A stretch of 19,199 bases of DNA. Origin: an uncultured Treponema sp. (GTDB lineage Bacteria; Spirochaetota; Spirochaetia; Treponematales; Treponemataceae). This document shows positions 1-7,831 of this stretch, piece by piece. Numbering within the stretch: the first letter of the stretch is position 1; every line of letters starts with the position of its first letter. The position numbers were made by a program, and so were the translations under genes. The stretch spans positions 1-19,199 of the forward strand of contig CAKUWD010000031.1 of NCBI GenBank assembly GCA_934699065.1. Direction: 5' to 3'. Below the pieces are notes generated by a model that saw only the letters and a program-made list of their open reading frames with translations, was not told the origin of the DNA and did no database searches.

Positions 1-1424
1 GCATTGCAGCGTTCAATTTTTACAGAAAGAACATCAGTTTCAGAACCATAACCGGATTCATACATTACTTGTTTCTGATTTATTTTTGCAGTTGCAGATT
101 CAATTTTCAAATCCTGATATTCAATTTTCATTGTGCAAACCTGAGCGGCATTCCACTGTGAATTAAAAGTTTTGCTGATTGTAGAACGGGCATCAAGTTT
201 GTTGATATCGGCAGTTTTGGCCTCGCTGGTTTTTCTGGAAACGTCACGAAGTTTTTTTCCGCCATCCCAAATTGTAGTTTTTAGGCCTATTGAAATATTC
301 AGGGAATAATCATCCTTGCGTCGCCAGTTTGGTTCAAAGAGTGGAACTCGTGAACCGGAATATCCTCCGCTCATCTGGAGTGCAAAATCAGGTTTCCAGT
401 TTTCATATCCTTTTGCAATTTTTTCTGCTGTCTTACTTACTTCCTGAAGCTGAGTGAGCATTTTTATAGAAGACTGATTTCCTGAGAGAACTTCTTCTTC
501 AAGCTGTGATGAATCACAATTCATAAGAGCATCAAAACTTTCTTCAAGCTCGGAAATAAAATCATAATTAATTTTTTCAAATGAAAGGTTTTCAATGCCG
601 GTGATTCGTTCAAGCTCAAGCAGCTGATCGTTCATCTGTTCTATCAAATCCTGTTTTGCAATTTCCAGTTCCTTTGCCTGAATCTTTGTGTCAACAAGAT
701 CCTGATGTAAAAGCATTCCGGATTTTTCTGCGTTCTCACTTACTTTAATCATTCGGTCGGCATAAGTCTGTTCTTCATTGATAATTTCAAGAATCCTGTT
801 CAGATAATATATGCTTATGAGACGGGTTTTTAATTCTGTTTCAAGCTGACTGGTCTGCTGAGTAATTTGAGTTTGTTTGATTTCAGAAATCTGTTTATAT
901 AATTTTACAGCATTTGTAATTTTTCCCCAGGTGAAAATAGGCTGGGTAAGAGAAAGCTGAAAATTGTATAAAGTGTTTTCCATACCATCATAAATTTTGA
1001 TACGTTGACCACGGGTCTGAGGCTTAATACCATTCCACTGAATTGAGTTTACGATTTCATCAACATTAAGATAAATTGCATCTACAGGAGGATTTACCAT
1101 ATAGGTTCCGCTAACCTGCAGATCAATTGAAGGACCAAGACCTGCACGGGCATCTTTTACATCGAGAAGGCTGCGTTTGTATTCTTCCTGGAGCTTAAGT
1201 AGTTCCGGATGATTTTGATTTGTAGCTGTGAGCAGGGTATCGAGTGTATAATTTATTTCAAAATCAGAAGGAAGGTCTGATGAGGTTGGCTCAATTTCAA
1301 TTGGAGCAGCGGATTCTGTTTCTTCTATTTCTTTTGTATCTTCTTCGGTTTCAGTTTGAGAGAAAATAGAAATATTAAAAATTGAGAAAATCAAAAATGT
1401 AAAAAGAAATTTTTTAATTTTCAT
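1..1424 (-). CDS. TolC-family outer-membrane efflux protein, 3' end beyond window
   Basis: Reading from ATG at 1424 the frame stays open to base 1, giving about 474 residues with the C-terminus outside the window. It starts with a signal peptide (MKIKKFLFTFLIFSIFNISIFSQ) followed by an acidic linker (residues about 24-50). A TolC-like body follows, rich in Gln, Leu and Glu with long predicted coiled-coil helices, as expected for the periplasmic tunnel. Recognisable stretches include 'LTQPIFTWGKI' and 'GLKTTIWDGGKKL', where the two halves of OEP family proteins typically carry similar strand-to-helix motifs. A GAGGAC ribosome binding site lies at 1431-1436. It is the last gene of the efflux operon, 33 nt after the lipoprotein, and should be the outer-membrane exit duct for the RND pump and adaptor encoded upstream. 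Family assignment is firm; substrate is unknown. Confidence 0.88.
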   Translation of the reverse strand, partial: MKIKKFLFTFLIFSIFNISIFSQTETEEDTKEIEETESAAPIEIEPTSSDLPSDFEINYTLDTLLTATNQNHPELLKLQEEYKRSLLDVKDARAGLGPSIDLQVSGTYMVNPPVDAIYLNVDEIVNSIQWNGIKPQTRGQRIKIYDGMENTLYNFQLSLTQPIFTWGKITNAVKLYKQISEIKQTQITQQTSQLETELKTRLISIYYLNRILEIINEEQTYADRMIKVSENAEKSGMLLHQDLVDTKIQAKELEIAKQDLIEQMNDQLLELERITGIENLSFEKINYDFISELEESFDALMNCDSSQLEEEVLSGNQSSIKMLTQLQEVSKTAEKIAKGYENWKPDFALQMSGGYSGSRVPLFEPNWRRKDDYSLNISIGLKTTIWDGGKKLRDVSRKTSEAKTADINKLDARSTISKTFNSQWNAAQVCTMKIEYQDLKIESATAKINQKQVMYESGYGSETDVLSVKIERCN

Positions 1425-1457
1425 TTATAAGTCCTCAAAAGAATAATGAAATTGCAA

Positions 1458-2630
1458 TTACAAACTTATGTTATAAGATGCAGTATCGCTACGTAAGGTT
1501 CTTGTAGAGCCGATGGCATTTCCATCTGCATAAAACTGAACTTCTATGTTTGTGTACTTTCCAGTGTATGCAGTATCTGTAATATAATAACCGCTTCCGA
1601 GTCCACTAAAGCTTCCGTGAATCTGAGTTCCATTTGTACCAACATTTTGTGCAAAAGTTGAAGTTTCGCCACAATCAATTGAGAAATTTCCAGAAGCATC
1701 TTTTGCTTTCATACTTATGATTACACCGTCACTTGCAGTTGAAGATGGGCTTCCGTAGGTTCCGTTGACAGTTGGAATACTGAGTCTGGTTGATTTACCA
1801 TAAAGCGAAATGGTGTAAACAGAATTGTTGATTGTCTTTTTAATGGAAAAATTGTCATCAAAGAATGCATAGTTATGAGAGTCATTATCTGCATTGGCAC
1901 AGGCCTTCCAGAAAATCGTATCTGCACTTTGTGTATAACTTATACTTATTTCTGGTTTTGTTTCGATATTATTTTTCTTATCCTCAGCATTTTTCCAGCG
2001 AGGGTAAGAGATGTTGATGGTACCCGAGCCGCTTATAATCTGTTCATAAACTTTTGGGGCGGTTGTAGAAATTGTGTCTGTGGTCTGGGGAACGCTTATT
2101 TTTACAAGAACATTTTCTGAAGTGAGGGCGGAATTTGAAACATCATAAATATTGATGTTTAATGCTGTTGTCTTTCTAACAGATGTAAGTTCTGCATATA
2201 CCGTGTCGCTGGTGCTGTCTGATGTGATGACGGTTTGTCCTTTTGTGAGACCATAATTTTCATGATAGAACAAAAGAAAGATTGTGGCATAATCAGCATC
2301 TTTTCCAAAATCAGGATCTGTTGATTTCCATACCAGATTTGAAATTGTGAAGTTTCCGTTTGCATTTGTAGTCGTGTGTCCGTAATAACAATTTGCCGGA
2401 ACAAAAGCTGTTCCTTCTATCCAGGCATTATAATTGGCATCTCTAAGCTCGCAGTCTGTAAAGGCATAAATATCTACATTTGCAATTCCTGCCTTTGGAG
2501 TAGAAGTGCTTTCTGCATCAACAATTAAACCGCCGGTTCCGCCATTAAAAACAGAATAGCAGCTTGTAAGAATAAGGGTAGTGGTGAGGGCAATAGCACT
2601 CGCAAATTTTTTAAGAATTCTTTTATACAT
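1458..2630 (-). CDS. predicted lipoprotein of unknown function within the efflux operon
   Basis: 390 residues. The N-terminus is a lipoprotein signal peptide: basic MYKRILKK, a hydrophobic stretch and a lipobox LTSC with the lipidated Cys at residue 24. Residues about 33-100 resemble a carboxypeptidase-regulatory-like beta-sandwich (VDIYAFTDC, then NANGNFTISNL), and the rest looks like beta-rich surface-protein sequence with many Ser, Thr and Asn. The ATG at 2630 lies inside the end of the RND gene and the reading frames overlap by 8 nt, so translation is probably coupled; an AGAGGA ribosome site precedes it inside the pump gene. It sits between the pump and TolC genes and is probably co-expressed with them, which suggests an envelope-associated accessory role, but no known pump subunit is recognised. 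Lipoprotein call is firm; function is unknown. Confidence 0.85.
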   Translation of the reverse strand: MYKRILKKFASAIALTTTLILTSCYSVFNGGTGGLIVDAESTSTPKAGIANVDIYAFTDCELRDANYNAWIEGTAFVPANCYYGHTTTNANGNFTISNLVWKSTDPDFGKDADYATIFLLFYHENYGLTKGQTVITSDSTSDTVYAELTSVRKTTALNINIYDVSNSALTSENVLVKISVPQTTDTISTTAPKVYEQIISGSGTINISYPRWKNAEDKKNNIETKPEISISYTQSADTIFWKACANADNDSHNYAFFDDNFSIKKTINNSVYTISLYGKSTRLSIPTVNGTYGSPSSTASDGVIISMKAKDASGNFSIDCGETSTFAQNVGTNGTQIHGSFSGLGSGYYITDTAYTGKYTNIEVQFYADGNAIGSTRTLRSDTASYNISL

Positions 2631-5600
2631 GGTTTCCTCTCTTTTCAGATATATAATAAATTACTGGAATTAAAATCAAAGTGATAAGGGTAGAAGTTAA
2701 AAGTCCACCCGCAATAGCCTGCCCCATAGAAGCATATAACTCAGAACCTTCGCCTTTTGCAACTGCCATAGGAATGTCACCGAGAAGGGTTGTAAGCGTT
2801 GTAATGAGAATCGGTTTGATTCGGCTGGCTGCCCCGTCGAGAACAGAAGTTCGCAAAAGTTCTTCTTCCTGTTCTGGAGTTAATATGATTTCCCATTCGC
2901 CGTCTTTGTTTTGTGTTCCTTTTGTTCTGGCAAGAACCTGACGGCGCTGTTTTCTCAACTGATTAATATAATCAATAAGAATGATACCATTGTTTACAAC
3001 AACACCCGCAAGCGAAATGAGTCCAAGCAGGGAAAGAAGGTTGAGTGTTGAACCAAACATCAAAAGTCCTGCAACAACTCCAATAAAACAGAATGGAATT
3101 GTTACCATAATCAAAAGTGGCTGACGGAACTTTTCGAACTGGATTACCATAACTGTGTAAACCAGGAAGACTGCAATAAGAAGAGCAGAAATCATTGGTG
3201 TAATCATATCGCCGATAAGGGCCATAATTCCGCCGGCTTTTGAGTGAACTCCATTTGGCAGTGGATTTTCTGCGATAAACTGATTAACGCGCTGTGAGAC
3301 GCCGCTTGTATCTTCGCTAATCAGGGAGGCTGTAATTGTAATTTTCTTTGCACGGTCGGAATGGTTAATCTGTGAAATGGATTTTTCGACACGAATATCA
3401 GAAAGATTTGCGAAAGAAACATCCTGTCCGTTTTGAGTAACTATGTGCAGGTTAGAAATATCATCTGCGGTAATGTTGTCATCTGTAATGTTTGAAGTTA
3501 TACGCAAGTCGTAACGGCGGCCACTTTCCAGGTCTTTATAACGGCCGCAATCTATTCCCTGGAAAAGAATAGCAGAAGTAATTCCCGCCTCATAACTTGT
3601 AATACCGAGCGAACTTAAGTATTCCTGGCTCATATCAATAACCATAGTGCTGGTATCAAAATCAGTGTCCAGTTTTGCAGTTACAACTTCCGGGTCATTT
3701 TCGAGGTGAGCTTTTATGCGGCTGGCAGTTTCGTAAAGAACATTCAGATCTTCAGAAATCAGCGTAATACCATAACCACCACCATCAGAAACATAACCGA
3801 CGAGTTTATCAAAACCACCGTTCTGAACAGAAACTTTTGAGTCTGGTAGAACAGAAGCCCAGATTTCCTGAATCTGCAGCATAATCTCATGAACGTTTCG
3901 TTTACGTTCAGAAACCGGAACAAGCACAACATGTGTGTAAGCATAGTGTGGAGTTGAGACTGAAGAAAAGTTTGATGAATCTCCCTGTCCTTCATAAATT
4001 ACTACGTTATCGATTTCAGGAACATATTGATAAAGCAGATCCTGAGCTATCTGCATTTTTTCGTGGGTCTGCTCTTTTTGAGTTCCCATAGGGAATTCTG
4101 TAGAGATATAAAATTCACCTGAGTCTGTTGAAGGAATAAAACTGATTCCAAGTCTGAGTGCAATAAAGCCTGAGAAAATCAGCAGGAAGACTGCGATTAA
4201 AAGAACGAAGCCCCGGTTATTGAGTGAGAGGGCAAGAACGCGGCGATAGCCTCTTTCAATTTTATCCATGGCGCGGTCAAACTTGCGAGGCTTGCCTCTT
4301 ACCTTAGGTCCGTTTTCAGAAAGGAAGAGTTTTAAAAGATAAGGTACAATCACAACGGCTACAAGGAATGAAGAAAAAATTGCAAGAATGATTGTAACGG
4401 CAACTGCGTGAAGAACACTTCCTATAAGGCCACCAAGCATTGCAATCGGAATGAATACAACGATTGTTGTTGCGGCACTTGCAAGAATAGAAGCGGAAAC
4501 TTCATCCCAGCCTTTGTAGATACTCTGTGTTACGGTATATTCCATTTCACCGGTTTCCTGGTCGCGTCGTTTGTAGTAACGGTAAATCTGATCCAGCATT
4601 ACGGTGGAGCCATCTACAACCATACCAAGTGAAATTACGAGACCGGAGAGGGTCATAAGATTTAATGAGATGTCAAGAATGCGAAGACCAATCAGGCTGA
4701 ACAAAATACAGAGTGGAATTGAAAGGCTGATTGTAAGAGTTGCACGCCAGTCTGCCATAAAAAGAAGAATTACGAGTACGGCAAAAATTACACCCATAAC
4801 ACCGCTGCTGATAACGGCACGAAGGGAAGCATAAACCTGGCGGCTGTCATCACTGATTATATGAAACTGAACTGCGCCGTTTGTATTTTTTTCACATTCA
4901 GAAATTGCCTTCTTAACTTTCTTAACAATTTTAATTGTGTCGCCATCGAGTCGCTTAGTTACGTTGATGATTGTAAGAGGATATCGGCCATCTGAAACAG
5001 ATGTGTTTTCTTCCGGATAGGAGAGACTAACATCTGCAACATCGCTAAGTCGAATAATGTTAGAACCATCTCCAACTCCAACAGGAAGATTTCTGACATC
5101 ATCCAGAGAATTAAAGCCACCGGCATATCGTACCTGAATTGCTCTGTTCTGATAGCTGGCATTCCCAAGAGGAAGATTAACGTTACCGTAATTCAAGACC
5201 TGATATACTGTGGAAACGGCAATGCCTTTAGAGGTCAAAGAATCAACATCTATTTTGATATTAACTGCGAGTTCTTTCCCGCCATCAATAGTAACCTGCG
5301 AAACTCCGTCAATTTGTGTTAAGAGAGGTGTGACTTCATCTTGTAAATATTGGGTGAGTCTGGCGGTATCGTTTCCGGCACTTACTGAATAACTAATGAT
5401 CGGTAGCATAGACATACCACCAACGAGAGCACGAGGTTCACCAGAAATTCCAGACGGGAGTTGATCTACAAGCTCAGAAATACGGTTACGAAGTTCGGTG
5501 AGCTGGTCGTAAGGATCATAGCCGTCTGCATAGGTAATCAGAATCCAGCTAAGAGAATTTGAAGACTGGCTGTCGATTGCTTTAAAATGTGGAAGCGTAA

Positions 5601-5814
5601 CAAAAGAATCTTCCAGTACCTTTGTGATATCACTTTCGACATCTTCAGCACTGGCACCAGGATAAACGGTATATACGATTGCCTGCGGCATGGAAATATC
5701 TTCCATGAATTCTGTACGCATTCCACTCAGAGAATAAAAGCCGAATGCAATCAATACAATCAGGAGCATGGAGATAATGACTGGATGTTTTACAGAGAAT
5801 TCAGAAACCTTCAT
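2623..5814 (-). CDS. RND-family efflux transporter, inner-membrane pump (HAE1/AcrB-like)
   Basis: 1063 residues, the usual length for an AcrB-type RND permease. The start MKVSEFSVKHPVIISML gives TM1. A large periplasmic loop follows (about 35-330), then TM2-TM6 with the proton-relay segment 'GMVVDGSTVMLDQIYR' around 398-411, a second periplasmic loop (about 555-850) and TM8-TM12 ending 'LIPVIYYISEKRGNHV'. The TM4 relay has Asp401, but the second Asp of AcrB (VDD) is Gly402. In the second half the position of the AcrB lysine falls in 'VVVNNGIILIDY', that is Asn, as in many non-proteobacterial HAE1 pumps. It works with the adaptor 3 nt upstream and the TolC protein downstream to export compounds across both membranes. 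The likely substrate class (drug or hydrophobic compound rather than metal ion) is inferred from HAE1-like features. No frame damage is seen. Confidence 0.93.
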   Translation of the reverse strand: MKVSEFSVKHPVIISMLLIVLIAFGFYSLSGMRTEFMEDISMPQAIVYTVYPGASAEDVESDITKVLEDSFVTLPHFKAIDSQSSNSLSWILITYADGYDPYDQLTELRNRISELVDQLPSGISGEPRALVGGMSMLPIISYSVSAGNDTARLTQYLQDEVTPLLTQIDGVSQVTIDGGKELAVNIKIDVDSLTSKGIAVSTVYQVLNYGNVNLPLGNASYQNRAIQVRYAGGFNSLDDVRNLPVGVGDGSNIIRLSDVADVSLSYPEENTSVSDGRYPLTIINVTKRLDGDTIKIVKKVKKAISECEKNTNGAVQFHIISDDSRQVYASLRAVISSGVMGVIFAVLVILLFMADWRATLTISLSIPLCILFSLIGLRILDISLNLMTLSGLVISLGMVVDGSTVMLDQIYRYYKRRDQETGEMEYTVTQSIYKGWDEVSASILASAATTIVVFIPIAMLGGLIGSVLHAVAVTIILAIFSSFLVAVVIVPYLLKLFLSENGPKVRGKPRKFDRAMDKIERGYRRVLALSLNNRGFVLLIAVFLLIFSGFIALRLGISFIPSTDSGEFYISTEFPMGTQKEQTHEKMQIAQDLLYQYVPEIDNVVIYEGQGDSSNFSSVSTPHYAYTHVVLVPVSERKRNVHEIMLQIQEIWASVLPDSKVSVQNGGFDKLVGYVSDGGGYGITLISEDLNVLYETASRIKAHLENDPEVVTAKLDTDFDTSTMVIDMSQEYLSSLGITSYEAGITSAILFQGIDCGRYKDLESGRRYDLRITSNITDDNITADDISNLHIVTQNGQDVSFANLSDIRVEKSISQINHSDRAKKITITASLISEDTSGVSQRVNQFIAENPLPNGVHSKAGGIMALIGDMITPMISALLIAVFLVYTVMVIQFEKFRQPLLIMVTIPFCFIGVVAGLLMFGSTLNLLSLLGLISLAGVVVNNGIILIDYINQLRKQRRQVLARTKGTQNKDGEWEIILTPEQEEELLRTSVLDGAASRIKPILITTLTTLLGDIPMAVAKGEGSELYASMGQAIAGGLLTSTLITLILIPVIYYISEKRGNHV

Positions 5815-5817
5815 TTG

Positions 5818-6966
5818 TTATTCTCCACTAACAAGATTGTTGTTTGTATCAGCATCAGATTGAGTTTCTTTTAGTGCTTCATCAAAAAGACGAACCTTCT
5901 GTCCATCAAAAACAAAGTTTTGTCCATCCATCACAATATATGAATTTCGATATTCTTCCGGCACAATAAAATTGTTTCCATCGTTAGGGAAGCTTGCGCC
6001 TTCGATATATTTTACGGTTTTTGTTTTTTCATCATATATATAGAAAGATCCATCCATCTTGCGGGCTTTAAGATTGATAAGTGGAACATCATTATATGTT
6101 TTATAAGCAACCTGAACTTTTACAAACATTCCAGGACGGAAGCGGTCTCCCGGATCATCAAGGTGGCAAACTACAATAAAGTTTTTACTCTGTGGTGAAA
6201 CGTAAGGTGCAATGTTTTTGATTGTGGCAGATGTAACTGCATCTTCAAACATATTTTTTTCGGCTGGGCGTGTAATAGTTACCTGAAGTGAATCGTGTTC
6301 AAGAGTGAAAAGGTCAAAATATTTTTCTGGAACCTTAAGGCGTACAACCTGATTTGCGAGATCTGCAAGGACTGCAACCGGCTGGCTCTGATTTCCAATT
6401 CCTCCAACGGCCTGGTCAGCAATCAAAATTGTGCCATCTACCGGGGCACGAACTTCTGTGTAATCAAGCTGAAGCTTTGCCAGGTCGTACTGTGCTTTAG
6501 AAGCATCAGATTGCGCCTTTGCTGAATCATAATTTTGCTGGGTTGTAGAACCTGCCTTAAAAAGTTTTTCGAGTCGGTCAAAAGTGCTTTTTGCAGCAAA
6601 ATATGCGGCCTGTGCCTGAAGCATCTGCTGGCGGAAAGGTTCATCATCAATCTTTGCAAGAAGTGTATCTTTTTCAACAAAATCTCCGGCGCGTGCAGGA
6701 TATTCAATTATGGTTCCGGAAACAAATGGAACAACCGGAATCATAGCTTCGGCTTCGACATAACCGGAAATGGTAATTGATTCAATAAGCGTTCCGTTTA
6801 TCGGCTTTTGAATAACTACGGCTGGTATAGCATCTGGTTTCTCTTCTACAGGCTTTTTCCGTGTGACGAGGATTGTCAGCAGAACAAAAATAGCTGCAAG
6901 TGCAACAAAAAGAGAATAACGTGCAAGTTTGTTTTCCCGTAATACATTTAACGAATTCTTTTTCAT
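5818..6966 (-). CDS. RND efflux periplasmic adaptor (membrane fusion protein)
   Basis: 382 residues. A short cytoplasmic N-terminus is followed by one hydrophobic anchor (about residues 17-35, SLFVALAAIFVLLTILV). A barrel-sandwich half-motif comes next (about 80-110, 'SGTIIEYPARAGDFVEKDTLLAKID'), then an alpha-hairpin (about 112-170, rich in Ala, Gln and Lys), the second lipoyl half ('VRAPVDGTILIADQAVGG') and a beta-barrel domain. This order is diagnostic of HlyD/AcrA-type adaptors. It bridges the inner-membrane pump to the outer-membrane duct. It is the first gene of the operon; the RND gene starts 3 nt after its stop. The start at 6966 is 60 nt from the divergent TetR frame, so the regulator probably controls this promoter. 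The SD is weak or absent in the bases just before the start, so the exact N-terminus is slightly uncertain. Confidence 0.92.
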   Translation of the reverse strand: MKKNSLNVLRENKLARYSLFVALAAIFVLLTILVTRKKPVEEKPDAIPAVVIQKPINGTLIESITISGYVEAEAMIPVVPFVSGTIIEYPARAGDFVEKDTLLAKIDDEPFRQQMLQAQAAYFAAKSTFDRLEKLFKAGSTTQQNYDSAKAQSDASKAQYDLAKLQLDYTEVRAPVDGTILIADQAVGGIGNQSQPVAVLADLANQVVRLKVPEKYFDLFTLEHDSLQVTITRPAEKNMFEDAVTSATIKNIAPYVSPQSKNFIVVCHLDDPGDRFRPGMFVKVQVAYKTYNDVPLINLKARKMDGSFYIYDEKTKTVKYIEGASFPNDGNNFIVPEEYRNSYIVMDGQNFVFDGQKVRLFDEALKETQSDADTNNNLVSGE

Positions 6967-7026
6967 TATTATAAATCCAATTACCCTTATTTTTTTGCTT
7001 GTTAGTTTGGAATTTAATAAAATGTT
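6967..7026. promoter_or_regulatory. divergent promoter region between the efflux operon and tetR
   Basis: This 60-bp AT-rich gap must hold the promoters for both directions unless the regulator starts further in. A TATAAT-like string abuts the adaptor start on the minus strand, too close to act as its -10 for a conventional leader. No clear palindromic TetR operator could be picked out by eye. The call rests on gene arrangement only. Confidence 0.4.
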
Positions 7027-7683
7027 ATGAATAAGACAATAGACAAATTTTCGCGAATGTCTAATAATGGATTTATGAACGATTTTACGTCGAATATGTC
7101 AAATAATGTAAATCTCTCAGAAACAAAGCTTCAGATGGCAGAAGCTTTGAAACGTCTGATTAAAGACAGACCTTTTTCAAAAATTACGGTGCAGGATATC
7201 GTTACAGAATGTAATATTAACCGCAACACCTTCTATTATCATTTTGAGAATAACTACGATCTGCTTTCTTTTACGTATTCTCTGGAAGTAAAGAATATTG
7301 TAGATTCATTCCAGAAAGCAAACGCCTCTCTTCCTCAGGCTATGGATTTTGTTCTTGATTATATTGATAAAAATATTTCGCTCTGCCAGTGTGCTTATGA
7401 GTCTCTCGGAGAGCAGCAGCTTACAATTATTTTTGAAAGAGACCTTATGATGTGCGTTCGAGCGACAATCGATTATTTTGCAGAAGAAAACAACCTTCAC
7501 CTGACCGAAGACTTTAAAACCTTCGCAGGTTACAGCTATACAACACTCTTGAGTGCCCAAATCAACTGGTACATAAAACACAACAGTGATCTGGATAAAG
7601 AAATCTTCAAGGAATGCCTTCAACCTTTCTTTACCGCTTCACTGAAATCTGTTATGGAAGAGGCTGTAAAGAAGGGTTTTTAA
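7027..7683 (+). CDS. TetR/AcrR-family transcriptional regulator, likely efflux-operon repressor
   Basis: The longest frame is 218 residues. The helix-turn-helix is 'ITVQDIVTECNINRNTFYYHFENNYDLL' (about residues 54-81), the classic TetR recognition fold with the conserved F/Y-Y-H-F. The flanking 'ALKRLIKDRPFSKI' resembles the DhaS-like TetR subgroup, whose C-terminal ligand domain often carries the TetR_C_8 model; the helical C-terminal half here fits that, though no search was possible. Four in-frame Met codons (7027, 7057, 7075, 7096) precede the core and none has a convincing SD. TetR proteins usually begin about 10-20 residues before this point, so 7075 or 7096 may be the true start. It is divergent from the RND operon with a 60-bp gap, the standard arrangement for a local repressor. 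A tRNA-like gene starts 9 nt after its stop. Confidence 0.88.
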   Translation: MNKTIDKFSRMSNNGFMNDFTSNMSNNVNLSETKLQMAEALKRLIKDRPFSKITVQDIVTECNINRNTFYYHFENNYDLLSFTYSLEVKNIVDSFQKANASLPQAMDFVLDYIDKNISLCQCAYESLGEQQLTIIFERDLMMCVRATIDYFAEENNLHLTEDFKTFAGYSYTTLLSAQINWYIKHNSDLDKEIFKECLQPFFTASLKSVMEEAVKKGF

Positions 7684-7692
7684 TAATATTTC

Positions 7693-7829
7693 GGGGCTGT
7701 AGCTCACCTGGCTAGAGCGTTTGAATCCATTTCTCGATAGTTTAGAAAAAAACAGTCCACTGGACTATTTTTTCTAAACTATCCATAAACAAATTCAAAA
7801 GGTAGTGGGTTCAAGTCCCACCAGCTCCA
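7693..7829 (+). tRNA. tRNA-Ala-like gene interrupted in the anticodon loop
   Basis: All arms of one tRNA are present. Acceptor GGGGCTG (7693-7699) pairs with CAGCTCC (7822-7828), followed by discriminator A (7829). D arm is GCTC/GAGC (7702-7705, 7715-7718), anticodon stem TTTGA/TCAAA (7720-7724, 7795-7799), variable loop AGGTA, and T arm GTGGG-TTCAAGT-CCCAC (7805-7821). Position 3 is G and position 70 is T, the G3:U70 pair that defines alanine tRNAs. The flanks AAT...ATT of the anticodon loop match the common Ala(GGC) pattern GAAT-GGC-ATTC. Between T33 (7726) and A37 (7793) there are 66 nt instead of 3, and no Ala anticodon (NGC) remains at either edge. CCA is not encoded. Either this is a freshly broken tRNA gene or the insert is removed from the transcript; a normal tRNA-Ala copy is expected elsewhere. 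It begins 9 nt after the tetR stop. Confidence 0.82.
7727..7792. repeat. 66-nt palindromic insert in the tRNA anticodon loop
   Basis: The core is a perfect 16-bp inverted repeat, GATAGTTTAGAAAAAA (7736-7751) with TTTTTTCTAAACTATC (7768-7783). Inside it a second hairpin AGTCC-ACT-GGACT (7754-7766) is followed by A and six T. Towards the tRNA the pairing continues as TTT/AAA (7730-7732, 7787-7789) between two 3-nt internal loops, then joins the anticodon stem. The inner hairpin with A-tract before and T-tract after looks like an intrinsic terminator on both strands. A 6-bp direct repeat ATCCAT occurs at 7725-7730 and 7781-7786. No second copy of the palindrome occurs in this window. It could be a small palindromic mobile repeat. 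Confidence 0.75.
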
Positions 7830-7831
7830 AT

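Noticed and set aside
7727..7792. Group I intron in a tRNA
   Set aside because: 66 nt is far too short for a group I core and no P/Q/R/S-type elements are seen; it is a simple palindrome.
7720..7799. Archaeal-style bulge-helix-bulge tRNA intron
   Set aside because: There are 3-nt internal loops around a 3-bp helix, but they are symmetric and not true BHB bulges, and bacteria lack the matching endonuclease.
7805..7831. GTG start for the macrodomain gene
   Set aside because: It lies in the tRNA T-arm and would add nine residues not found in macrodomains; the family starts at the ATG at 7832.
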